Assembly (NCBI RefSeq): GCF_020884795.1
Contig: NZ_BBZF01000015.1
Coordinates: 62,001-126,000 of the forward strand
Length of the DNA: 64,000 nt
Source of the DNA: Micromonospora okii
Lineage (GTDB): Bacteria; Actinomycetota; Actinomycetes; Mycobacteriales; Micromonosporaceae
Direction: 5' to 3'
Shown: positions 1 through 11,933 of the stretch, piece by piece
How positions within the stretch are numbered: the first letter of the stretch is position 1
How the letters are laid out: the number at the start of each line of letters is the position of its first letter
Program-made: the position numbers and the translations under genes
The notes under the pieces: generated by a model
Told to the model about the DNA's origin: nothing
The model's input: only the letters and a program-made list of their open reading frames with translations
The model's database searches: none

Positions 1-2109
<2,109 letters not shown>

Positions 2110-2196
2110 CGTCCCATCTTCGACGCCGCCGGGGTGCCGCACCACCGCGGTCGTTCCCGTCGTGGCGTGTTACACGTCGCCGCCGTTGGAGGAAAG

Positions 2197-4140
2197 TTGA
2201 TCGACATTCGTTTCGGCCCGCAGGTCTGCGGGGAGCTGGGCGGCGGGGCCACCAGGGAGTGGCTGGTCCCCGACGGCCTCGGCGGGTTCGCCATGGGCAC
2301 GGTCAGCGGGGTGCGCACCCGTCGGTACCACGGCCTGCTGGTGGTGGCCGGCGAGACGCTCGGCTCCCGCAACGTGGGACTCGTGAGCCTGGACCCGGCG
2401 GTCACCCTGCCGTCGGGGGCGCGGGTGCGGCTCGGCGCGCACGAGTGGTCCTCCGGCGACGTCGACCCGCGCGGGTTCGAGCTGCTGGAGCGCTTCGACC
2501 TGGTCGACGGGCTGCCCCGCTGGCGGTGGCGGATCGGCGACGTGGTGATCGAGCGCGAGCTGGCGATGGCGTACGGGCACTCGTGCGTGGCGGTGGTGCA
2601 CCGGCTCGTCTCCGGCGGCCCGGTCCGGCTCGACCTGTCGGCGGCCTGCACCTGGCGTGACGCGCACGGCGAGCGGCGCGCGGACGGGCCGGCGCCCCGG
2701 GTCGAGCCGGTCGACGGCGGCGCGGTGGTGGAGGGCGCGTTCCGCCTCGCCGGGCCGGGCTGGTCCCCGGAGGGGCAGTGGTGGCTCGGGGTCCACCACC
2801 GCGAGGAGGAGGCCCGGGGCCTGCACCCGGACGACGACATCTGGCACGCCGGGCGCTTCGAGGGCGTCCTGGAGCGGCCGGGCGACACGGTGTCGGTGCT
2901 GGCCTGGGCCGGCGACCTGGCGACCACGCCGCCCCCGGCCACGGAGATCGTCGCGGCGGCCCGGCGGCGCAACCGGCGGGTGGTCGCGCAGGCGGGGCCG
3001 GCCGACGCGGCGGAGGCCACGCTCGCGCTGGCCGCCGACGCCTTCGTCGTGCGGACCGCCGCCGGCCCGGACGTGGTCGCCGGCTACCCGTGGTTCGGCG
3101 CGTGGTCGCGGGACACCATGACCTCGTACGAGGGGCTGTTCCTCGCCACGAACCGGGCCGACGAGGGCCGGGAGCTGCTGCGGTCCTACGCGGCGACGCT
3201 GTCGGAGGGGATGCTCGCCAACACCGCCGACACGGGGCGGGTGGAGTACAACACGGTCGACGCGACGCTGTGGTTCCTGCACGCGGTGAGCCGGCACGTC
3301 ACCGTCAGCGGGGACACCGACCTCGGCGACGAGCTGCTGCCGGCGCTGCGCGGGGTGGTCGACGCGCACCTGGCGGGCACCCGGTACGGCATCGCCGTCG
3401 ACCCGGCCGACGGCCTGGTCACCCAGGGCGGCACCCCGGGCACGGCGCTGACCTGGATGGACGCCCGGGTGTACGGGGTGCCGGTGACGCCGCGCGTCGG
3501 CAAGCCGGTGGAGGTCAACGCGCTCTGGGTCAACGGGCTCGCGGGGCTGGCCGAGCTGACCGAGCTGGCCGGGGCGGATGCCGCCGAGCTGTGGCGGCTG
3601 CACGGCCGGGCCGCCGCGTCGTTCGCCGCGCGCTTCCCCTCGCCCGCCGGCTGGCTGCACGACGTGGTGGACGGGCCCGCCCCGGCGTACCCGCTGGGTG
3701 GGGCGCCGGTGCACGACGACGACCTGCTGCGGCCGAACCAGCTCCTGGCCTGGTCGCTGCCGTACGCGCCGCTGGAGCCCGACGAGCCGACGCTGCGCCG
3801 GGTGGCCGCCGGGCTGCTCACCCCGCTGGGCCCCCGCACCCTCTCCCCCGACTCGCCCGGCTACGTCGGGCGGCACCGGGGCGGGCCGGCCGAGCGGGAC
3901 GGCGGCTACCACCAGGGCACGGTGTGGCCGTGGCTGCTGGGTCCGTACGTCGACGCCGCCCGGCGGGCGAAGATGCCGGTGGACGAGCTCTTCGTCGGCG
4001 TCGACGCGCACCTGACCGAGCACGGTCTCGGGTCGGTCAGCGAGTCGGCCGACGGGGACGCCCCGCACGGCGCCACCGGCTGCCCGTTCCAGGCGTGGTC
4101 GGTGGCCGAGGTGCTGCGCGCCCGCAGGGGCGGCCGGTAG
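2197..4140 (+). CDS. Glycogen debranching enzyme (amylo-alpha-1,6-glucosidase type)
   Basis: 647 residues from a TTG at 2197, chosen because GGAGGAAAG sits directly upstream and family similarity starts there. The open frame continues upstream but does not look like protein. The N-terminal part (about 1-220) matches the bacterial debranching-enzyme N-domain, with REWLVPDGLGGFAMGTVSG and RTRRYHGLLV. The C-terminal (alpha/alpha)6 barrel has GYPWFGAWSRDTM, ADTGRVEYNTVDATLWFL, EVNALWVNG and YHQGTVWPWLLG, which carry the usual acidic active-site residues. It would remove alpha-1,6 branches from glycogen or limit dextrins in the cytoplasm. It is divergent from a GH63-like gene and followed by a GT4 gene about 140 bp downstream, giving an alpha-glucan turnover neighbourhood. 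Confidence 0.9.
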   Translation: MIDIRFGPQVCGELGGGATREWLVPDGLGGFAMGTVSGVRTRRYHGLLVVAGETLGSRNVGLVSLDPAVTLPSGARVRLGAHEWSSGDVDPRGFELLERFDLVDGLPRWRWRIGDVVIERELAMAYGHSCVAVVHRLVSGGPVRLDLSAACTWRDAHGERRADGPAPRVEPVDGGAVVEGAFRLAGPGWSPEGQWWLGVHHREEEARGLHPDDDIWHAGRFEGVLERPGDTVSVLAWAGDLATTPPPATEIVAAARRRNRRVVAQAGPADAAEATLALAADAFVVRTAAGPDVVAGYPWFGAWSRDTMTSYEGLFLATNRADEGRELLRSYAATLSEGMLANTADTGRVEYNTVDATLWFLHAVSRHVTVSGDTDLGDELLPALRGVVDAHLAGTRYGIAVDPADGLVTQGGTPGTALTWMDARVYGVPVTPRVGKPVEVNALWVNGLAGLAELTELAGADAAELWRLHGRAAASFAARFPSPAGWLHDVVDGPAPAYPLGGAPVHDDDLLRPNQLLAWSLPYAPLEPDEPTLRRVAAGLLTPLGPRTLSPDSPGYVGRHRGGPAERDGGYHQGTVWPWLLGPYVDAARRAKMPVDELFVGVDAHLTEHGLGSVSESADGDAPHGATGCPFQAWSVAEVLRARRGGR

Positions 4141-4279
4141 CGCTTTACGTGCCCGCAACGGCGGCGTCTCCGCGGGTTATCCGGCCGGGGGCAGGATGGG
4201 CCCCGATCCCGCGCGCGTCGGCGGCACCCGGTCCGCGGGTGCGGCCGGCGCGCGCCGGAGACGACCCGAAGGGGGCCGC

Positions 4280-5599
4280 ATGTCGCCGGAAGCCGAAGTG
4301 ATCGACGCCGAACCCGCTCGCCGTCAGCGGGTGCTCGTGCTGTCCTGGGAGTACCCGCCGGTGCTCGTCGGCGGCCTCGGCCGCCACGTCCACGCCCTCT
4401 CCGTCGCCCTCGCCGCCGCCGGCCACGAGGTCACCGTCGTCACCCGCCACGCCGACGGCGCACCCCTGGAGGAGTACGCCGACGGCGTCCGCATCCTGCG
4501 CGCCGCCGAGGACCCCGTCACCTTCCCCCTCGCCACCTCCAGCCTGCTGGCCTGGACCATGGCCTTCAACCACACCCTCACCCGCGCCGCCCTCCGCGCC
4601 ACCGAGAGCGCCTCCTACGACGTCATCCACGCCCACGACTGGCTCGTCGCCCACACCGCGATCACCCTCGCCGAGCACTTGGACCTGCCGCTGGTCACGA
4701 CCGTCCACGCCACCGAGGCGGGCCGGCACCAGGGCTGGCTGCCCGAGGAGATGAACCGCACCATCCACGGCGTCGAGCACTGGCTGGCCGGCGGGTCCAC
4801 CCGCGTGATCGCCTGCTCCGGCTACATGCGCGAGCAGATCACCCGGCTGTTCGACGTGCCGTCGGGCCGGGTCGACGTGGTGCCCAACGGGGTGGACGAC
4901 CGGGCCTGGCACGCCCGCCCCCGGGCGGTGGCCTCGGCGCGGGCCCGGTTCGCCGCCGACGGTCCCCTCGTCGGGTACGCGGGCCGGCTGGTCTACGAGA
5001 AGGGCGTGCAGCACCTGCTGGCCGGGCTGCCCCGGCTGCGGGAGCGGCACCCCGGGCTGCGGGTGGTGATCGCCGGCGACGGGCCGTACCGGGGGGAGCT
5101 GGTGGAGCAGGCGCACCGGCTGCGCCTGGGCGACACGGTGCGCTTCGCCGGCTTCCTGGACGCCGCCCAGCTCCCGGCGGTGCTGGCCGCCACCGACGCC
5201 ACCGTCGTGCCGAGCCTCTACGAGCCGTTCGGCATGGTCGCCCTGGAGGCCGCGGCGGCCGGCGCGCCCCTCGCGGTCGCCTCCACCGGCGGCCTGGCCG
5301 AGATCGTCGAGCCCGGGGTCACCGGCGTGACCTTCCCGCACAGCGATCCCGACGCGCTGGCCGGCGCGGTCGGCCGGCTCCTCGGCGACGAGGTCTTCGC
5401 CCGCCGGGTCGCCCGCCGGGCCCGCACGATGGTCGGCGAGCGGTACGGCTGGGCGACGATCGCCGCCCACACCGCGCGCAGCTACGCCGCCGCCCGCCGG
5501 GAACACGGCCCGTTCGCGGCCCGCCGGCTGGCCGCCGGGCGGGCCCGCATCACCATCCCGGCGGGGAACCTGCTGGTGACGGGGGCTACCGCCCGCTGA
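4280..5599 (+). CDS. GT4-family glycosyltransferase (GT-B fold)
   Basis: 439 residues, ATG start with a purine-rich AGGGGG 6-7 nt upstream. The N-terminal Rossmann domain opens with RVLVLSWEYPPVLVGGLGRHV, the glycogen-synthase-like start shared by GT4/GT5 enzymes. The C-terminal domain has LVGYAGRLVYEKGVQHLL and the EX7E motif in SLYEPFGMVALEAAAAG, which binds the nucleotide-sugar donor. It is cytoplasmic, with no signal peptide or membrane segment. Its position downstream of a debranching enzyme suggests alpha-glucan synthesis, with ADP-glucose or UDP-glucose as a plausible donor, but donor and acceptor are inferred. An unrelated GT4 role such as a cell-envelope glycoside is the main alternative. 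Confidence 0.85.
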   Translation: MSPEAEVIDAEPARRQRVLVLSWEYPPVLVGGLGRHVHALSVALAAAGHEVTVVTRHADGAPLEEYADGVRILRAAEDPVTFPLATSSLLAWTMAFNHTLTRAALRATESASYDVIHAHDWLVAHTAITLAEHLDLPLVTTVHATEAGRHQGWLPEEMNRTIHGVEHWLAGGSTRVIACSGYMREQITRLFDVPSGRVDVVPNGVDDRAWHARPRAVASARARFAADGPLVGYAGRLVYEKGVQHLLAGLPRLRERHPGLRVVIAGDGPYRGELVEQAHRLRLGDTVRFAGFLDAAQLPAVLAATDATVVPSLYEPFGMVALEAAAAGAPLAVASTGGLAEIVEPGVTGVTFPHSDPDALAGAVGRLLGDEVFARRVARRARTMVGERYGWATIAAHTARSYAAARREHGPFAARRLAAGRARITIPAGNLLVTGATAR

Positions 5600-5743
5600 A
5601 CCGGGACGTGTCGGTGCCCCCCGGTACGGTACGGGGCGAACGGCACCGCCCCCTGTGGACCGCCCGGGTGATTGCCCGCGCGTCGCGGCTCTGCCAGAGT
5701 GGCGTAGCTTGTGGATCAAGAGTCCTGGGGAGGGCGAGGCGTC

Positions 5744-6553
5744 ATGATGGGTCCGTCCCACGCGCTGTCGGGCGCGGCGGTGTGGTTGGCCGGTTCCTGG
5801 GCGTTCGAGCACTTCGCCGACCTCCATCAGTCGCCGCTGGAGCTGGCGGTCGGGACGGCGGTCTGCGCCGGTGGGGCGCTCTTCCCCGACCTCGACCTCT
5901 CCGGCAAGGTGACCCGCAACCAGGGCGGCGCGACGGTGGCCCGCACGTTCGGGGTGGTCAGCCTCTTCGTCGCCGAGGTGGTGGAGAAGCTCTGCCTCGG
6001 CGTCTACTACGCCACGAAGCTAAGCAAGGACCCTCGCCGCAACAACGGCCACCGCACCCTGACCCACACGATCCCGTTCACCGTGCTGGTGGGCTGGGGC
6101 ACCACCGAGCTGTGCGCCGCGTACGGCAAGTGGGCGGTCGTCGGCATCCTGTTCTTCATGTTCGGGTTGGCCCTGCGCGGCCTGTTCGACCGGTGGGCGG
6201 AGCGCGCCGGCTGGGTGATCGTCACGCTGACCTCGGCCGCCGCCGCCTGGTACACCTTCGCCAACCTGCCCGGCGACCAGGGATACCCGCTGATCGGGTT
6301 GGCCGTCGGCGTGGGCTGTTTCGTGCACATCCTCGGCGACATGATCACCCGGGCGGGGGTGCCGATCCTCTGGCCCATCCCCATCAAGCGCCGGATGTGG
6401 ACGATGGTGGGCCTGCCGAACAGCATCGCCCTGCGCACCGGCAGCAAGGCCGAGGTGATCGTGCTGCGCGGCGTGCTGACCGCGCTCGCCGTGCTCTCCG
6501 CCGTGGGCCTGGTGGCCCCCTCGCTGCTCCGCAGGTTCGACATCGAGCTCTGA
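5744..6553 (+). CDS. DUF457/YdjM-type membrane-bound metal-dependent hydrolase
   Basis: 269 residues. The start is the first of two adjacent ATG codons (5744 and 5747), preceded by GGGGAGGGCGAGG. The protein begins MMGPSHALSGAAVW and has FPDLDLSGKV, NNGHRTLTHT and FVHILGDMITRAGVP, the conserved His/Asp motifs of the LexA-regulated inner-membrane metal-dependent hydrolase family (YdjM). About six hydrophobic segments fit an integral membrane protein. The substrate is unknown for the family. It is a stand-alone gene ending convergently with the GT2 gene, with a strong hairpin in between. Confidence 0.85.
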   Translation: MMGPSHALSGAAVWLAGSWAFEHFADLHQSPLELAVGTAVCAGGALFPDLDLSGKVTRNQGGATVARTFGVVSLFVAEVVEKLCLGVYYATKLSKDPRRNNGHRTLTHTIPFTVLVGWGTTELCAAYGKWAVVGILFFMFGLALRGLFDRWAERAGWVIVTLTSAAAAWYTFANLPGDQGYPLIGLAVGVGCFVHILGDMITRAGVPILWPIPIKRRMWTMVGLPNSIALRTGSKAEVIVLRGVLTALAVLSAVGLVAPSLLRRFDIEL

Positions 6554-6564
6554 GGCACCCCTTC

Positions 6565-6606
6565 CCCCGCCGCGCCCGCGCCCTGCGGGCCGCCCGCGCG
6601 GCGGGG
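6565..6606. terminator. Bidirectional hairpin terminator
   Basis: A perfect 11-bp GC stem (CCCCGCCGCGC at 6565-6575, GCGCGGCGGGG at 6596-6606) lies 12 bp after the DUF457 stop and 10 bp after the convergent GT2 stop. There is no T-tract, which is common for actinobacterial terminators. Confidence 0.65.
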
Positions 6607-6615
6607 CCGGGCGGG

Positions 6616-7905
6616 TCAGGCCGGGGTGGCGGCCGGGACGGCGGCGGGGTCGGACCCCAACAGCGGGCTCCACACGGTGCGGCCGATGCGGCGGGCCTCG
6701 GCGAGCAGGTGGGCGCGCCAGCGGCGCCACAGCGGGGCCAACCGCGAGGTGATCAGCACGACGTCGACGGCGTCGTCGGGCAGGACGGTGCGGATGCCGA
6801 CGGCGTGGTGGGTGGGGCGGGCCGGGTCCCGGGGCAGCCGGTCGAGCAGCTTCTCGTCCAGGTCGAACAGCTCGCCCGGGGGAAACCCGTCGGGCAGGGT
6901 GCCGCCGCAGCCGAAGACCGCCACGCGGGTGCCCGGGGCAGCGATGTCGCGTAGCTGCGCCAGCTCCGCCGTCACGTCCAGGTTGCGGACCCGGTTGGCC
7001 GCCCGCCGCAGGGTCGGCAGCTCCAGCCTGACGTGCCAGTCGCGGGTGTCCTCGAGCTGCGGCAGGTGCCGGGAGTACCAGGCCCACAGCAGCTCCAGCA
7101 CCGGCTCGGGGTGCTTGTGCAGGAACGTGAGCATGTTGCTGCGGTTGTCGCCGAGGTCCGGGGTGGAGCGGCGCGGGTGGGGGGTGTCGACAGCCCAGCC
7201 GTCGCGGGTCACCTCGATCGACAGCCCGTGGCGGGAGAGCCGGAACCCCAGCTCCGTGTCCTCGGCGCCCCACGAGCGGAAGTCCTCGTCGAAGCCTCCG
7301 ACGGCCCAGAACTCGTCGGCCGGGACGGAACAGTTGCAGGTCCAGAACAACTGCCAGGGCAACACGGTCCGGGAGAGGTTGTCGCCGCTCTCCGCGAAGA
7401 GCTGGTGCCGGTTGTCGTGGAACTCGGGGAGGGCACCGTACCTGCGGACGACCTCCTCGGGGGTGTGGGTCTTCAGGATCTCCGCCATCCCCGGGGTGGG
7501 GTGCTCCGGCTGGAAGCCGTAGGTGTAGCCGAGCATCGCCCGCGCGGGGCCGGGCCGCCGGTGCGCGGCCAGATGCGCGGCGACGAACCCGGGGCCGGGC
7601 AGGATGCCGCTGTCCACGAAGGCCAGGATCCCGCCGCGGGCGAGGCGGGCGCCAGCGTTGCGGGCGGCGGCGGCCCGGAAGCCGAGGTCCTCCTGGAAGT
7701 GGTACCGCAGGTGGAGGCGGTCGCGGAAGGACTCCACCGTCTGCCGGGTGTCGTCGGTCGAGCCGTCGTCGGCGACGATGACCTCGAACATGTCCGCCGG
7801 GGCCCGCTGCCCGGCCAGCGCCGTCAGGGTGCCGTGGATCAGCCGGGAGCGGTTGTAGGTGGGGATGATGACGGAGATCGGTGGCGTCGTCTCGCCAGAG
7901 AGCAT
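6616..7905 (-). CDS. Family 2 glycosyltransferase (GT-A)
   Basis: 429 residues from ATG 7905, chosen because GGAG lies 9 nt upstream and the family start ISVIIPTYNRSRL follows closely. An upstream start at 7959 is open but adds an unconserved leader. The GT-A domain shows VIVADDGSTDDT, the DSG motif in AFVDSGILPGPGF, and GGFDEDFRSWGAEDTELGFR, the ED motif of chondroitin-synthase-like and galactosyltransferase-like GT2 enzymes. A less conserved C-terminal region of about 130 residues follows. No transmembrane helix is visible. The substrate is unknown; it probably acts in surface polysaccharide or natural-product glycan assembly. It is divergent from the GH31 gene and no other glycan-assembly gene adjoins it. 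Confidence 0.85.
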   Translation of the reverse strand: MLSGETTPPISVIIPTYNRSRLIHGTLTALAGQRAPADMFEVIVADDGSTDDTRQTVESFRDRLHLRYHFQEDLGFRAAAARNAGARLARGGILAFVDSGILPGPGFVAAHLAAHRRPGPARAMLGYTYGFQPEHPTPGMAEILKTHTPEEVVRRYGALPEFHDNRHQLFAESGDNLSRTVLPWQLFWTCNCSVPADEFWAVGGFDEDFRSWGAEDTELGFRLSRHGLSIEVTRDGWAVDTPHPRRSTPDLGDNRSNMLTFLHKHPEPVLELLWAWYSRHLPQLEDTRDWHVRLELPTLRRAANRVRNLDVTAELAQLRDIAAPGTRVAVFGCGGTLPDGFPPGELFDLDEKLLDRLPRDPARPTHHAVGIRTVLPDDAVDVVLITSRLAPLWRRWRAHLLAEARRIGRTVWSPLLGSDPAAVPAATPA

Positions 7906-8118
7906 GGTGCGGCTCCGTTGCGGTCGGGCGTACAACGTATCCGCCGCCCCGGACCGCACGGATCATCCGTGAGGTTTGTTCGCCTTTCCTTATGACGCGA
8001 ATCAATGGTATTCCGGGCGGTCGCGGAGTGGTCCGATGGTCGCGCCCCCGCCCGCCGACCCGCACACGCCCGCTTCGGCGGGCCCCGCCCGCCGGGGACA
8101 GCCATTCGTCGTCGCCTA

Positions 8119-8148
8119 TTGACGCCCTCGTCGCGCGTGCCCTACGGT
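8119..8148 (+). promoter_or_regulatory. Candidate promoter of the GH31-GH1 operon
   Basis: TTGACG (8119-8124) and TACGGT (8143-8148) are separated by 18 bp, a good housekeeping-type promoter. The expected transcription start near 8155 falls inside the palindromic operator. The 345-bp gap between the divergent GT2 and GH31 genes otherwise shows no gene. Confidence 0.65.
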
Positions 8149-8151
8149 CTG

Positions 8152-8174
8152 TCGAAACGCTTCGACCAAGCGTT
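8152..8174. promoter_or_regulatory. LacI-type operator upstream of GH31
   Basis: Two overlapping inverted repeats occur here: TCGAA-ACGC-TTCGA (8152-8165) and AACGCTT-CGACC-AAGCGTT (8156-8174, perfect 7-bp arms). The CGAAACGCTTCG core resembles LacI/CebR-family operators. It sits just downstream of the -10 element, where a bound repressor would block initiation. No lacI gene is present in the window, so the regulator would be encoded elsewhere. Confidence 0.65.
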
Positions 8175-8250
8175 CCGACGCGGGCCGCCGGGGCCCGCCG
8201 GCCGCCGGTGGAGCCCCGCGGAGCCGCGGCATCACGGTAGGAGCCGGGAC

Positions 8251-10488
8251 GTGAAGTTCACCGACGGGTACTGGCAACTGCGCCCGGGGGTCGGCGTGCT
8301 GCGCCCCGGCGCGGTCGAATCGGTGGAGCCCGACGAGCGCGGCTTCACCGTCTTCGCGCCGACCGGTCGGCTCACCGGGCGGGGCGACACCCTCAACCGT
8401 CCCGTCGTCACCGTGCGGTTCTTCTCCCCCGCCCCCGGCGTCGTCGGCGTCACCGTCAGCCACCACAGCGGCGGGCTGCCGGGGCGGCCCCGGTTCGCGC
8501 TGTCGGCCGGCGACGACCACCCGGTCACCGTGACGGTCACCGGGGAGAGCGCGTCGCTGACCACCGGCGGGCTCACCGCCCGGGTCGCCCTCGCCGACCA
8601 GTGGCGGGTCGACTTCCTGCGCGGCGACCGCCCGGTCACGTCGTCCACCCAGCGCAGCATCGGCGTCGTCACCGACGCCGACGGCCGCACGTACGTGCAC
8701 GACCGGCTGGCGCTGGGCGTCGGCGAGACCGTCTACGGCCTCGGCGAGCGGTTCGGCCCGCTGGTGAAGAACGGCCAGGCCGTCGACGTCTGGAACGCCG
8801 ACGGGGGCACCGCCAGCGAGCAGGCGTACAAGAACGTGCCGTTCTACCTCAGCAGCGCCGGCTACGGGGTCTTCGTCGACCACCCGGAGCACGTGTCGTT
8901 CGAGGTCGGCTCCGAGGTCGTCTCGCAGGTCCAGTTCAGCGTCGAGGGGCAGTCGCTGACCTACCACGTCGTCGACGGGCCGACGCCGAAGGACGTGCTG
9001 CGCCGCTACACCGCCCTGACCGGCCGGCCCGCCCGCCTCCCGGCCTGGTCGTACGGGCTGTGGCTGTCGACGTCGTTCACCACCTCGTACGACGAGCGGA
9101 CCGTCACCGGGTTCATCGACGGGATGGCCGAGCGGGACCTGCCGCTGTCGGTCTTCCACTTCGACTGCTTCTGGATGCGGCAGTTCCACTGGGTCGACTT
9201 CGTCTGGGACCCGGCGACCTTCCCCGACCCCGAGGGGATGCTGCGCCGGCTGCGCGAGCGCGGCCTGCGGGTGTGCGTGTGGATCAACCCGTACGTCGCC
9301 CAACGGTCGTACCTGTTCGAGGAGGGCCGGCGGGCCGGCTACCTGGTGCGCAACCCCGACGGGTCGGTCTGGCAGTGGGACCGGTGGCAGGCCGGCATGG
9401 CGCTGGTCGACTTCACCAACCCCGACGCGACGGCCTGGTTCTGCGGCAAGCTCAGGGCGCTGCTCGACCTGGGCGTGGACTGCTTCAAGACCGACTTCGG
9501 CGAGCGCATCCCCACCGACGTGGTGTGGCACGACGGGTCGGACCCGCAGCGGATGCACAACTACTACTCCTACCTCTACAACGAGGCGGTCTTCGGGCTG
9601 CTGGAGGCCGAGCGCGGGCCCGGCGAGGCGGTGCTCTTCGCGCGGTCGGCCACCGCCGGCGGGCAGCGGTTCCCGGTGCACTGGGGCGGGGACTGCGAGT
9701 CCACGTTCGCGGCGATGGCCGAGTCGCTGCGCGGCGGGCTGTCGCTGTCGGCGTCCGGGTTCGGGTACTGGAGCCACGACATCGGCGGTTTCGAGGGCAC
9801 CCCCGACCCGGCGGTGTTCAAGCGATGGATCGCGTTCGGCCTGCTCTCCTCGCACTCTCGGCTGCACGGCTCCGGGTCGTACCGGGTGCCGTGGGCGTTC
9901 GACGAGGAGGCCGTCGACGTGCTGCGCCACTTCACCCGGCTCAAGCTGCGCCTCATGCCGTACCTGGCGGCGGCGGCCGAGGAGGCGCACTGCGACGGCG
10001 TGCCCATGATGCGCCCGATGATCCTGGAGTTCCCCGACGACCCGGCGGTGGCGCACCTGGACCGGCAGTACATGCTCGGCCCCGACGTGCTGGTCGCCCC
10101 CGTCTTCGACGCCGACGGGGAGGTGACCTTCTACGTGCCGGCCGGCACCTGGACCCACCTGGTCACGGGCGCGCAGGTCACCGGGCCGGCCTGGGTGACC
10201 GAGCGGCACGGCTTCGACAGCCTGCCGGTGCTGGCCCGGCCCGGCGCGGTGATCCCGTTCGGGTCGACGCACGAGCGGCCCGACTACGAGTGGGCCGACG
10301 GCGTGCGGCTGCGGCTCTTCGCGCCCGCCGAGGGGCAGCGGACGCGGGTGCGGATACCGTCGCCCGGCGGCGGGCCCGGCGCGGAGTTCGAGGTCCGGTA
10401 CGCCGACGGGGCGGCCACCGCCGCACTGCTGGCCGGCGCGTCGGCGGGGTACGGCTGTGCCGTGGTGGGATCGGAGGCGCACCGGTGA
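8251..10488 (+). CDS. yicI: Alpha-xylosidase (GH31, YicI type)
   Basis: 745 residues from GTG 8251, preceded by AGGAG at a good distance. Upstream in-frame codons are the promoter region. Domains in order are an N-terminal beta-sandwich (about 1-250), the GH31 catalytic barrel (about 260-600) and C-terminal beta domains. The nucleophile is D415 in [13 protein letters not shown] and the acid/base is D481 in [22 protein letters not shown] and [11 protein letters not shown] match the YicI subgroup, which removes alpha-xylosyl residues from isoprimeverose or xyloglucan oligosaccharides. There is no signal peptide, so it acts on imported oligosaccharides. Its stop overlaps the start of the GH1 gene by GTGA, so the two are translationally coupled. 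A LacI-type operator lies upstream. Confidence 0.92.
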   Translation: MKFTDGYWQLRPGVGVLRPGAVESVEPDERGFTVFAPTGRLTGRGDTLNRPVVTVRFFSPAPGVVGVTVSHHSGGLPGRPRFALSAGDDHPVTVTVTGESASLTTGGLTARVALADQWRVDFLRGDRPVTSSTQRSIGVVTDADGRTYVHDRLALGVGETVYGLGERFGPLVKNGQAVDVWNADGGTASEQAYKNVPFYLSSAGYGVFVDHPEHVSFEVGSEVVSQVQFSVEGQSLTYHVVDGPTPKDVLRRYTALTGRPARLPAWSYGLWLSTSFTTSYDERTVTGFIDGMAERDLPLSVFHFDCFWMRQFHWVDFVWDPATFPDPEGMLRRLRERGLRVCVWINPYVAQRSYLFEEGRRAGYLVRNPDGSVWQWDRWQAGMALVDFTNPDATAWFCGKLRALLDLGVDCFKTDFGERIPTDVVWHDGSDPQRMHNYYSYLYNEAVFGLLEAERGPGEAVLFARSATAGGQRFPVHWGGDCESTFAAMAESLRGGLSLSASGFGYWSHDIGGFEGTPDPAVFKRWIAFGLLSSHSRLHGSGSYRVPWAFDEEAVDVLRHFTRLKLRLMPYLAAAAEEAHCDGVPMMRPMILEFPDDPAVAHLDRQYMLGPDVLVAPVFDADGEVTFYVPAGTWTHLVTGAQVTGPAWVTERHGFDSLPVLARPGAVIPFGSTHERPDYEWADGVRLRLFAPAEGQRTRVRIPSPGGGPGAEFEVRYADGAATAALLAGASAGYGCAVVGSEAHR

Positions 10489-11894
10489 GGCGAGTGTTTC
10501 CCGAGGGCTTCGTGTGGGGGTCCGCCACGGCGGCGTACCAGATCGAGGGCGCGGCGACCGAGGACGGCCGGGGGCCGTCGATCTGGGACACCTACAGCCA
10601 CACCTCCGGGCGCACGCTCAACGGCGACACCGGCGACGTGGCCGCCGACCACTACCACCGCTGGGCCGAGGACCTGGGGCACGTCGCCGGGCTGGGGCTC
10701 GGGGCGTACCGCTTCTCGATCTCCTGGCCCCGGGTGCGGCCCGGCGGCTGCGGGCCGGTCAACCGGGCCGGGCTGGACTTCTACTCCCGGCTGGTGGACG
10801 GGCTGCTGGAGCGGGGCGTCCGGCCGGTGGCCACCCTGTACCACTGGGACCTGCCGCAGGAGCTGGAGGACGCCGGCGGCTGGCCGACGCGGGACACCGC
10901 GCTGCGCTTCGCCGAGTACGCCGCCGAGGTCGTCGGCGCGCTCGGCGACCGGGTGCACACCTGGACGACGTTCAACGAGCCGTGGTGCTCGGCGTACCTC
11001 GGGTACGGCTCCGGGGTGCACGCCCCCGGCCGCACCGAGCCGGCGGCGGCGCTGGCCGCCGTGCATCACCTCAACCTGGCGCACGGCCTGGCGGGTCGGG
11101 TGATCCGCGAGCTGGCCCCGGCGGCGGAGCTGTCGGTGACGCTGAACCTGCACGTGTTCCGGCCCGCCTCGGGCTCGGCCGCCGACGCCGACGCGGTGCG
11201 CCGCGTCGACGCGCTGGCCAACCGGGCGTTCCTCGGGCCGATGCTCGACGGGGCGTACCCGGCGGACCTGCTCGCCGACACCGCGACGGTGACCGACTGG
11301 TCGTTCGTGCGCGACGGCGACGAGCGGACCGCGGCGGCACCGCTGGACGTGCTCGGGGTCAACTACTACTCGACGGCCCTCGTGCGCGCCTGGGACGGGG
11401 TCTCCGCCCGGTCGGACGCCGACGGGCACGGCAGCTCGGCGCACACCCCGTGGGTCGGCGCCGAGGACGTGGACTTCCTGCCCCAGCCGGGCCCGCACAC
11501 GGCGATGGGCTGGAACATCGAGCCCGCCGGCCTGACCGAGCTGCTGCTGCGGCTGCACCGGGAGCACCCCGGCCTGCCGCTGATGGTCACCGAGAACGGC
11601 GCGGCGTTCGACGACGTGGTCTCCCCCGACGGCCGGGTGCGCGACGGCCGCCGGGTGGACTACCTGCACCGGCACGTCGACGCGGTCGGCGCGGCGATGG
11701 ACGCGGGCGCGGACGTGCGCGGCTACTTCGTCTGGTCGCTGCTGGACAACTTCGAGTGGGGCTACGGGTACGACCGGCGGTTCGGCATCATCCGCGTCGA
11801 CTACGACACCCAGCAGCGGACCTGGAAGGACAGCGCCCACTGGTACCGGGCCCTGGCCACCACGGGCCGGCTGGAGCCGCCACCCAGCCGCTGA
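10485..11894 (+). CDS. GH1 beta-glucosidase
   Basis: 469 residues, GTG start overlapping the yicI stop by 4 bp, with GGAGG at 10472-10476. It is a complete GH1 TIM barrel: [18 protein letters not shown] at the start, acid/base E165 in TFNEPW, nucleophile E370 in VTENGAAF, and [19 protein letters not shown] near the end. The lack of a signal peptide indicates cytoplasmic hydrolysis of cello- or xyloglucan-oligosaccharides. Coupling to the alpha-xylosidase suggests stepwise breakdown, with removal of xylose and then of glucose. The exact aglycone preference cannot be read. Confidence 0.93.
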   Translation: MRRVFPEGFVWGSATAAYQIEGAATEDGRGPSIWDTYSHTSGRTLNGDTGDVAADHYHRWAEDLGHVAGLGLGAYRFSISWPRVRPGGCGPVNRAGLDFYSRLVDGLLERGVRPVATLYHWDLPQELEDAGGWPTRDTALRFAEYAAEVVGALGDRVHTWTTFNEPWCSAYLGYGSGVHAPGRTEPAAALAAVHHLNLAHGLAGRVIRELAPAAELSVTLNLHVFRPASGSAADADAVRRVDALANRAFLGPMLDGAYPADLLADTATVTDWSFVRDGDERTAAAPLDVLGVNYYSTALVRAWDGVSARSDADGHGSSAHTPWVGAEDVDFLPQPGPHTAMGWNIEPAGLTELLLRLHREHPGLPLMVTENGAAFDDVVSPDGRVRDGRRVDYLHRHVDAVGAAMDAGADVRGYFVWSLLDNFEWGYGYDRRFGIIRVDYDTQQRTWKDSAHWYRALATTGRLEPPPSR

Positions 11895-11920
11895 GGCGTC
11901 ACGTACGCCGTCGGCTGTAC

Positions 11921-11926
11921 TACCGT
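11921..11926 (+). promoter_or_regulatory. -10 element TACCGT, leaderless start
   Basis: TACCGT fits the TANNNT -10 pattern and ends 7 nt before the GTG at 11934, so transcription would start at or next to the start codon. No -35 match is obvious. Confidence 0.5.
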
Positions 11927-11933
11927 CAGGGGT

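Noticed and set aside
2170..4158. Long minus-strand frame opposite the debranching enzyme
   Set aside because: Arg/Pro/His-rich shadow of a GC-rich gene with no recognisable motif.
5620..5645. GTAC-rich repeat before the DUF457 gene as an operator
   Set aside because: GGTACGGTACGGGG is only a short direct repeat in a GC-rich leader, without symmetry or promoter context.
6616..11894. Carbohydrate genes as part of a natural-product cluster
   Set aside because: No polyketide, peptide or terpene synthase, tailoring enzyme or resistance gene is visible anywhere in the window.
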